From Anaerolineales bacterium (GTDB lineage Bacteria; Chloroflexota; Anaerolineae; Anaerolineales; Villigracilaceae): a stretch of DNA of 20,447 nt. This document shows positions 14,955 to 20,447 of the stretch, in pieces; the first letter of the stretch is position 1; every line of letters begins with the position of its first letter. The position numbers and the translations under genes were made by a program. The notes under the pieces were generated by a model. That model was given only the letters and a program-made list of their open reading frames with translations. It ran no database searches and was not told where the DNA came from. The stretch is taken from assembly GCA_025966435.1 (NCBI GenBank), contig JAICRQ010000010.1, positions 1-20,447 of the forward strand, read 5' to 3'.

Positions 14955-16706
14955 TTTGTTTTGTTGTCGCTTCTGGTGATCGCCAGCGTGCTTACCGCAT
15001 GCGGTGGCGCACCTGCTACGGCAACCGAAGCGCCGCCGGTCGTGACCGAGCCGCCCACCGAGGAGCCCGCTACCGAAGAACCAACAGAGGCAGCAACTGA
15101 AGCCCCCGCCACGGAAGCCCCTTCCACATACGAAGGCTTGCTGGTCGAAGCGCCTGACTGTGAATATGGCGGCGAAATTCGCTCCATTGAGGCTGTGGAT
15201 GAGTTCACCGTCAAGTTCAACTTGTGCGTGCCTGATCCTGCCTTCCCCTCAAAGATCGCATTCTCATCCTTCGCCATTCAGCCCCAGGAGCACCTGGAGG
15301 CGACTGAAGGCAGACCGCTGGAGAATCCCATCGGCACAGGACCTTATATGGTCGAATCATGGGAACGCGGCAACCAGCTCGTCTTCACCCGCTTTGACGA
15401 TTACTGGGGTGAGCCTGCTCTCAATCAGACGCTGGTATTCCGCTGGAGCACGGAATCTGCCCAGCGCCTGCTCGAACTGCAGTCCGGCACTGTGGACGCC
15501 ATCGACAACCCCGGTCCGGATGATTTCGAGACCATCGAAGCTGATGAGAACCTGCAGTTGATCCCGCGCGAAGCATTGAGCATTTTCTACATTGGCTTCA
15601 ACAACAATCCAACGGCGGAAGGTTTCGATAACAGCACCAATCCGCTTGCGAATGAGCAGGTCCGCCAGGCAATAGCCATGGGCATTGACCGCTCCCGCAT
15701 TGTGGACAACTTCTATCCGCCCGGTTCGGCTGTGGCCTCTCACTTTACACCGTGTTCCATCCCGAACGGTTGTGTCGGTGAAGAGTGGTACGAATTCGAT
15801 GTGGAAGCCGCCCAGGCGTTACTCGCCGAAGCTGGCTATCCCGATGGTTTTGAAACCGTCATTAACTACCGTGACGTCGTCCGTGGCTATCTCCCCGACC
15901 CGAACGTTGTGGCTCAGGATATTCAAGCCCAATTGCAGGAGAACCTGAACATCACCGCCAATATCGAGGTGATGGAATCCGGCGCATTCCTGGATGCGGC
16001 TGATTCCGGTCAGTTGACTGGCATCCACCTGCTTGGCTGGGGTGCTGACTATCCCGACCAGACCAACTTCCTTGGCTACCACTTCGGCGCTGGTTCTTCC
16101 GACCAGTTCGGTGATAAGTTCGATGACATTGTGGAAGCCATCGAAGCAGGTGCTCAGCTTGCATCCGACGATGAACGTGCTCCTCATTATGAGGCCGCCA
16201 ACAATGCCATCAAACAGCATGTCCCGATGATCCCTGTAGCGTGGGGCGGTTCTGGTGTAGCATACAAGGCTGCTGTGGAAGGTGCTCATGCCAGTCCTCT
16301 TGGCAACGAGAGCTTCGCCGTGACCGGCATCCCCGGACAGGATACCTTTGTCTGGATGCAGAATGCCGAGCCGATCTCGCTGTACTGCGCGGATGAAACC
16401 GACGGCGAGTCGCTGCGTGCCTGCGAGCAGGTGACTCAGTCGCTGCTCGGATACGAAATCGGCGGCACAGCCGTGGAACCTGCCTTGGCAGAGTCATATG
16501 AACCCAACGAAGACCTGACCGAGTGGACCTTCCATCTGCGCCAGGGTGTTCTTTTCCACGACGGCTCCACCCTCGATGCAAATGACGTCGTGACTTCGCT
16601 GTCTGTTCAGTGGGATGCGGCCCATCCGCTTCACACTGGGAATACCGGTGGGTTTACGTACTGGAGCGGTCTCTTTGGCCCGTTCCTGAATGCACCACCT
16701 CAATAA
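14940..16706 (+). CDS. ABC transporter substrate-binding lipoprotein, family 5, circularly permuted
   Basis: A 588-residue lipoprotein: signal peptide with lipobox LTAC (C21), a Thr/Pro/Glu-rich linker (about 24-62), then an SBP_bac_5 (oligopeptide/nickel type) fold in permuted order. Elements that follow the N-terminal lobe in normal proteins come first: SIEAVDEFTVKFNL (82-95), IGTGPYMVESW (131-141), then the middle and C-terminal parts (WGADYP 367-372, KQHVPMIPVAWGG 425-437). The canonical N-terminal segment comes last (about 466-588): EPALAESYEPNEDLTEW, then FHLRQGVLFHDGSTLDANDV (531-550), ending LNAPPQ. The neighbouring binding protein at 19045 has the normal order. The frame is unbroken, so this is not a frameshift, though the gene could descend from a fused tandem duplicate. 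Start GTG 14940 follows AGGAGG by 6-7 nt. It heads an operon with two permeases. Confidence 0.88.
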   Translation: MKRNLFVLLSLLVIASVLTACGGAPATATEAPPVVTEPPTEEPATEEPTEAATEAPATEAPSTYEGLLVEAPDCEYGGEIRSIEAVDEFTVKFNLCVPDPAFPSKIAFSSFAIQPQEHLEATEGRPLENPIGTGPYMVESWERGNQLVFTRFDDYWGEPALNQTLVFRWSTESAQRLLELQSGTVDAIDNPGPDDFETIEADENLQLIPREALSIFYIGFNNNPTAEGFDNSTNPLANEQVRQAIAMGIDRSRIVDNFYPPGSAVASHFTPCSIPNGCVGEEWYEFDVEAAQALLAEAGYPDGFETVINYRDVVRGYLPDPNVVAQDIQAQLQENLNITANIEVMESGAFLDAADSGQLTGIHLLGWGADYPDQTNFLGYHFGAGSSDQFGDKFDDIVEAIEAGAQLASDDERAPHYEAANNAIKQHVPMIPVAWGGSGVAYKAAVEGAHASPLGNESFAVTGIPGQDTFVWMQNAEPISLYCADETDGESLRACEQVTQSLLGYEIGGTAVEPALAESYEPNEDLTEWTFHLRQGVLFHDGSTLDANDVVTSLSVQWDAAHPLHTGNTGGFTYWSGLFGPFLNAPPQ

Positions 16707-16725
16707 CTCTCAGCATTAGGCTATC

Positions 16726-16755
16726 TTCCCCCGGTGAGAAAACTCACCGGGGGAA
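16726..16755 (+). promoter_or_regulatory. Intercistronic hairpin between binding protein and permease
   Basis: Perfect 13-bp arms (16726-16738, 16743-16755) around an AAAA tetraloop, with no T-tract, so it is not a classic terminator. The only G-rich site before the permease ATG (GGGGGA) lies in the 3' arm. The stem could both protect the binding-protein mRNA and lower permease translation, as in other ABC operons. Confidence 0.65.
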
Positions 16756-16766
16756 CTAAAAAGCCA

Positions 16767-17846
16767 ATGACCACTTATATTCTTCGACGAATTCTTCTCA
16801 GCATCCCGGTTCTGTTCGGAATTTTGTTTGCCACGTTTGCACTGGGACGTTTAATCCCAGGGGACCCTTGCCGCGCTATGCTGGGGGAAAAAGCCACCGA
16901 TGCAGTGTGTGATGAATTTATTCAGCGTCACGGGTTAGACCAACCAATCCTTGTTCAGTTTGGTTATTATGTCAATGAGATCGCCCACGGTGACTTTGGG
17001 CGTTCTTTCCGTTTTTCAAAACCTGTCGGCGAGCTGATCATGGAGCGTCTGCCGATCACAGTGGAATTGAGCATGGCAGCCCTCCTGGTGAGTATTGTCG
17101 TGGGGGTGCCTCTCGGTGTCATTTCAGCGGTTCGCCATAATTCGTGGGTGGATGTGTTGACCATGCTCTGGGCTAATACTGGGGTTTCAATGCCCGTCTT
17201 CTGGCTGGGTTTGATGCTGGCGTATATTTTCGCGCTGGCACTGAAAGATACGCCGTTCCAACTACCTCCATCAGGGAGACTTTCTCCCGGAATCATCACT
17301 GTCCCGTTCTACGAAGTCTGGGGGCTGGAGCTGACGCCCGGTACAACCACCTTCACCATCTTTGACTTCGTCAGCCGCATGAATGTCTTTAACGGCATTC
17401 TTAGCTCTGACTTTGCACTGGTAAAAGATGCGATCACTCATTTGATCCTTCCAGCAGTAGCCTTGAGCACCATCCCCATGGCGATTATCGCCCGCATGAC
17501 ACGTTCCTCGATGCTGGAGGTGCTCGGGCAGGATTACATCCGCACGGCACGCGCCAAAGGCTTGCGGCAAAGGGTGGTTGTGATGAAGCATGCCTTCAGA
17601 AATGCCCAGCTTCCTTTGGTCACGGTGATCGGGCTTTCGTTAGGCGGCCTTTTAGGAGGCGCGGTGTTAACCGAGACAGTATTTAATCTGTCGGGTGTTG
17701 GCCGTATCCTCTATGAAGCCATCACCGCACGCGATTATGGAATCGTGCAGGCGTTCACTGTGGTGATTGCCATTTTCTTTGTTGTTCTGAACCTCATCGT
17801 AGATATTTCCTACGCCTACCTTGATCCCCGCATTCGACTGGAATAA
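16767..17846 (+). CDS. ABC transporter permease, DppB/OppB type
   Basis: A 359-residue inner-membrane permease of the peptide/nickel/opine class. The N-terminal YILRRILLSIPVLFGILFAT is the first membrane helix and GRLIPGDP follows, as in DppB. The BPD_transp_1 core helices start near residue 105 (ITVELSMAALLVSIVVGVPL), and the cytoplasmic EAA loop for the ATPase is DYIRTARAKGLRQRVVVMKH with a following NAQLPLVT. It ends YLDPRIR, typical of the family. The periplasmic loop carries two cysteines (GDPCRA, AVCDEF). I place the start at ATG 16767; the longer GTG start at 16734 would begin inside the hairpin. The next permease follows 3 bp after the stop. Confidence 0.9.
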   Translation: MTTYILRRILLSIPVLFGILFATFALGRLIPGDPCRAMLGEKATDAVCDEFIQRHGLDQPILVQFGYYVNEIAHGDFGRSFRFSKPVGELIMERLPITVELSMAALLVSIVVGVPLGVISAVRHNSWVDVLTMLWANTGVSMPVFWLGLMLAYIFALALKDTPFQLPPSGRLSPGIITVPFYEVWGLELTPGTTTFTIFDFVSRMNVFNGILSSDFALVKDAITHLILPAVALSTIPMAIIARMTRSSMLEVLGQDYIRTARAKGLRQRVVVMKHAFRNAQLPLVTVIGLSLGGLLGGAVLTETVFNLSGVGRILYEAITARDYGIVQAFTVVIAIFFVVLNLIVDISYAYLDPRIRLE

Positions 17847-17849
17847 CCC

Positions 17850-18809
17850 ATGAGCCAGGAAGTTCAAGTCATCCAGAGTCTGGACGCCGAAGGCCTCTCC
17901 GTTCAATCCGTGAGCTTATGGAATATTACCTGGCACCGTCTGTTGCGCCGCAAATCTGCAATTGTAGGCATGATTATCCTTGGAATCATGGTCTTCATTG
18001 CATTGACTGCGCAGTGGCTTGCCCCGTACAGCCCCACCCGATCCATGCTGGATGTAGATGGATATCCGGTAAGACCTGAAAAAAGAAAGTCTCCTTGTAT
18101 CCATGCATTTGGTTGTCCACAAGACCAGCCGCAGCACATCATGGGATTGGACGGAAATGCGCGCGATGAATTTAGCCGCATCCTTTACGGCGCCCGTCTC
18201 AGCCTGATGGTAGGTCTGCTAACCGTTTCGTTTGCGATCGTCATTGGGACGGTTTTAGGTGCATTGGGTGGCTATTTCGGCGGCTGGATTGACAACACCA
18301 TCATGCGCGTCATGGATGTTTTGCTGGCTTTTCCCTCGCTCCTCCTGGCGATTGCCATTGTCACGGTGCTCGGACCCGGGCTTCAAAATGCTCTGCTTGC
18401 CATTGGCATCGTCTCCATCCCGGCGTATGCGCGGGTTGTACGCGCCAGCGTGCTCTCCGTGCGTGAAATGGAATATGTTTCTGCGACGCGCGCGCTAGGA
18501 GGTGACGCACTTCAGATCCTATTCCGGCGCATTCTCCCCAATGCTCTCACACCGCTGATCGTGCAGGGCACGCTCGGCATTGCCACCGCCATTCTTGACG
18601 CCGCGGCGCTCTCCTTCCTCGGTCTGGGCGCACAACCGCCGACGCCCGAATGGGGCGCCATGCTCGGCGCGGAGCGGAATCAGGTCTTCACTGCGCCGCA
18701 TTTGGTCTTCCTGCCGGGGATCGCGATCGCGCTGACTGTGTTATCGTTCAACCTGTTGGGCGACGGCCTGCGGGATGCCCTGGATCCGCGGCTGGCGCAT
18801 GTGAGCTAA
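17850..18809 (+). CDS. ABC transporter permease, DppC/OppC type
   Basis: A 319-residue partner permease. A cytoplasmic N-terminus (1-34) leads to the first helix (SAIVGMIILGIMVFIALTAQ) and APYSPT. A periplasmic loop of about 50 residues carries a Cys pair (SPCIHAFGCP) and ends HIMGLDGNARDEFSRILYGA, the DppC hallmark (usual G-T-D-x-x-G-R-D). Five core helices follow, with the EAA loop EYVSATRALGGDALQILFRR and the AALSFLGLGAQPPTPEWGAM signature. It ends in DGLRDALDPRL. Start ATG 17850 is 3 bp after the first permease's stop, so the pair is co-translated. No ATPase gene follows. Confidence 0.92.
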   Translation: MSQEVQVIQSLDAEGLSVQSVSLWNITWHRLLRRKSAIVGMIILGIMVFIALTAQWLAPYSPTRSMLDVDGYPVRPEKRKSPCIHAFGCPQDQPQHIMGLDGNARDEFSRILYGARLSLMVGLLTVSFAIVIGTVLGALGGYFGGWIDNTIMRVMDVLLAFPSLLLAIAIVTVLGPGLQNALLAIGIVSIPAYARVVRASVLSVREMEYVSATRALGGDALQILFRRILPNALTPLIVQGTLGIATAILDAAALSFLGLGAQPPTPEWGAMLGAERNQVFTAPHLVFLPGIAIALTVLSFNLLGDGLRDALDPRLAHVS

Positions 18810-18964
18810 AAAGCAGACGGAGGGGGCTATCTTTTTGCGAAATAATTGGTTAGAGTCAATGAAGCGAAGTTGTTCTATAAAACTATTAGGTACCGTTCAT
18901 TGTTTCATAGAACCCGCCAACATTGCACAAACCTATTGTAAAGTGAATGTTCATCTTCCAACCA
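18810..18964 (+). other. Noncoding gap with two interleaved inverted repeats
   Basis: No gene is visible between the permease stop and the next leader. CAATGAA (18857-18863) matches TTCATTG (18896-18902), and GTTCTAT (18872-18878) matches ATAGAAC (18907-18913), in the order A-B-A'-B', which would permit a pseudoknot. A TG-TAAAGT motif (18937-18944) may be a -10 element for the next gene. The evidence is weak for each. Confidence 0.3.
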
Positions 18965-19059
18965 TTCGGAAGGAGGTCCGCGCCAGACAATCTTTTCTGA
19001 TCTCTAAACGCTGATTTTCAATCTATTCTCTCAGGAGGAGAACCGTGAAACGTAACCTA
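18965..19059 (+). promoter_or_regulatory. Leader of the second binding-protein gene, shared with the first
   Basis: TTCGGAAGGAGGT recurs 80 nt before the GTG start, again without a start codon at a usable distance. CGGA (18967-18970) can pair with TCCG (18977-18980), leaving AGGAGG in the loop. The initiation region 19026-19059 is almost identical to that of the first binding protein. Confidence 0.55.
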
Positions 19060-20447
19060 ACCTTTTTGATGTCGCTCGTTGTCCTGGCGAGCATGATCCT
19101 TGCAGCGTGTGGCGGAGGCGCTCCCGCTACAGAGGCACCGCCTGTTGTAACGGAACCGCCAGAAGCCACCGAACCTGCCGCTACTGAGCCTTCTACAACG
19201 GAGGAACCGGCTGCCACAGAACCGGCTGCTGCCGGGGGGACTGCCATCATCTCCTTCGTCCAACAGCCAACCACACTAAGCCCCCTCTATGCAAATCAGT
19301 GGTTCTCGACGATCACCACACAATTCTGGCTTAAGACCCTCTGGTCGTTCGACCCGGAGAACAATCCTGTCCCCGAGATTGCCACCGAAGTCCCTTCGCC
19401 CGAAAACGGCGGGTTGAGTGAAGATGGTTTGACTCTCACCGTCAATCTGCGTGATGATGTCACGTGGAGCGACGGCGAGCCAGTCACAGCCAGCGATTTC
19501 GTCTTCACCTACGAAATGTATATGGCAGATTCCAATACGGTTGCCAGCCGCTATCCGTATGAGGACTACTTTGCGAGCGTAGAAGCGTCGGATGATCAGA
19601 CGCTGGTAATTACCTTCAGCGAGCCATTTGCAGGCTGGCTGCCCTATACATTTGCCGGTGGCGTCCTCCCTGAACACGTCCTCAGACCCGTGTTTGAAGC
19701 GGATGGCACGCTGGACAATGCTGAGTGGAACAACGCGCCCACCGTGGGCGTGGGTCCCTTTGTCTTTACCGAATGGGAAGCCGACAGCCACATGATCTTC
19801 GAGGCGAATCCGAACTGGATCAATCCACCGCAGCTGCAGCAGATCTTTATCCGTATGGCAGATGATGCATCGCAGGAAGTTTCCATTTTGGCAGGCGACG
19901 CGGATATCGGCACATTCCTGGACTGGTCGCAGGCGGATGCCATCAACAACAGCGGTGTGGCGGAGTTTGTCACGCAGCCTTCCGGTTACGACGAAGGCTG
20001 GTACTTGAACTTTGACCCCGAAACAGCGCATCCTGCCATGCTCGATGTGAATGTTCGCCGGGCAATTGTTTATGCAACAGACCGGGAAAAGATCGTACAG
20101 GACCTGCTTGGAGGTTTGACCGAGGTGGCTAAGACCTTCTGGGCAAGTACCCCTCCCTTTGAAGATCCCAACCTGGAAACGTTCCCCTACGATCCGCAAG
20201 AGGCGAACCGGCTGCTGGATGAGGCAGGCTGGGTAGACTCCAATGGAGACGGCACCCGAGATAAGGATGGAACGGAACTGGTCTTGCGCTATATTGCCAA
20301 CCAGCGCCAGCTGCGCATGGATGTGCAAGCGGTCGTTCAGCAGATGTGGGCGCAGGTAGGCATCGGAGCGGAGCTGGTCAACTATGGGGATGATTTCTTC
20401 AATGGTTATGCGGATGGTGGTCCACAGCCTACGGGCCAGTATGATAT
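19045..20447 (+). CDS. ABC transporter substrate-binding lipoprotein, family 5, canonical order (3' end outside window)
   Basis: An open frame of 467 residues running off the window. The signal peptide has lipobox LAAC (C22) and a Thr/Pro/Glu/Ala-rich linker (about 26-64). The family-5 fold is in normal order: TTLSPLY (76-82), NLRDDVTWSDGEPVTASDF (134-152), VEASDDQTLVITF (179-191), VGVGPFVFTEW (234-244), VRRAIVYATDREKIV and EANRLLDEAGW. A DSNGDGTRDKDG loop next to that helix resembles a calcium-binding DxNxDG loop common in this class. It binds peptide- or oligosaccharide-like ligands outside the membrane; the ligand cannot be told. Start GTG 19045 follows AGGAGG. It has its own leader, so it may open a second transporter operon continuing beyond the window. 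Confidence 0.9.
   Translation, partial: MKRNLTFLMSLVVLASMILAACGGGAPATEAPPVVTEPPEATEPAATEPSTTEEPAATEPAAAGGTAIISFVQQPTTLSPLYANQWFSTITTQFWLKTLWSFDPENNPVPEIATEVPSPENGGLSEDGLTLTVNLRDDVTWSDGEPVTASDFVFTYEMYMADSNTVASRYPYEDYFASVEASDDQTLVITFSEPFAGWLPYTFAGGVLPEHVLRPVFEADGTLDNAEWNNAPTVGVGPFVFTEWEADSHMIFEANPNWINPPQLQQIFIRMADDASQEVSILAGDADIGTFLDWSQADAINNSGVAEFVTQPSGYDEGWYLNFDPETAHPAMLDVNVRRAIVYATDREKIVQDLLGGLTEVAKTFWASTPPFEDPNLETFPYDPQEANRLLDEAGWVDSNGDGTRDKDGTELVLRYIANQRQLRMDVQAVVQQMWAQVGIGAELVNYGDDFFNGYADGGPQPTGQYD

Noticed and set aside
14940..16706. Binding protein as a truncated or frameshifted pseudogene
   Set aside because: All blocks of the family are present once each, in permuted order, in one open frame with signal peptide and strong ribosome-binding site.
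16734..16766. GTG start adding 11 residues to the DppB-type permease
   Set aside because: It lies in the hairpin stem without a ribosome-binding site, and the family sequence begins at the ATG at 16767.
19276..20328. 350-codon open frame on the minus strand
   Set aside because: It is antisense to a clearly coding binding protein, lacks recognisable motifs and arises from codon bias of the plus-strand gene.

Overview
The window reads as a chromosomal segment of an anaerobic Chloroflexota bacterium, most likely class Anaerolineae. This is inferred from gene content, not from a marker gene. Pointers are lipoprotein substrate-binding proteins with Thr/Pro/Glu-rich linkers after the lipobox, a two-gene DUF3090 / SCO1664-type kinase-like set known from Actinobacteria and Chloroflexota, a stand-alone acyl-CoA mutase large subunit, and a pyrophosphate-type phosphofructokinase. 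I see no transposase, integrase, phage gene or CRISPR array.

Layout. 1-3048 is a minus-strand run: DUF3090, a TPR protein, a kinase-like protein, homoserine dehydrogenase, and the first 50 codons of an M1-type aminopeptidase. Two inverted arrays of 7-bp repeats lie in and just upstream of the dehydrogenase gene. Overlapping divergent promoters near 3057-3087 separate this run from a plus-strand pair: a B12-dependent acyl-CoA mutase whose active-site residues match isobutyryl-CoA mutase, preceded by a structured leader, then a diacylglycerol-kinase-family lipid kinase overlapping it by 4 bp. Phosphofructokinase (plus) and RNase Z (minus) converge on a shared terminator. ftsK follows from an apparently leaderless promoter, then a 43-bp perfect palindrome and tRNA-Arg(CCU). 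Next are a minus-strand PLP enzyme of the cysteine-desulfurase-like VC1184 type, a universal stress protein, mobA (minus, also apparently leaderless) and an AmmeMemoRadiSam-type radical SAM enzyme.

14.8-20.4 kb is a peptide/nickel/opine-type ABC transporter locus: substrate-binding lipoprotein, two permeases, then a second substrate-binding lipoprotein that runs off the window. No ATPase gene is present.

The most unusual item is the first substrate-binding protein (14940-16706). Its family-5 fold is circularly permuted: the segment that is N-terminal in the second binding protein of this window sits at its C-terminus, in one intact reading frame. The two lipoprotein genes also share a duplicated 5' leader containing a perfect Shine-Dalgarno sequence with no usable start codon beside it, 80-92 nt upstream of the real start. 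Other observations of note are the isobutyryl-CoA-mutase signature, the heptamer hairpins, the leaderless promoters with identical 7-nt spacing, and the little-understood DUF3090-TPR-kinase set.
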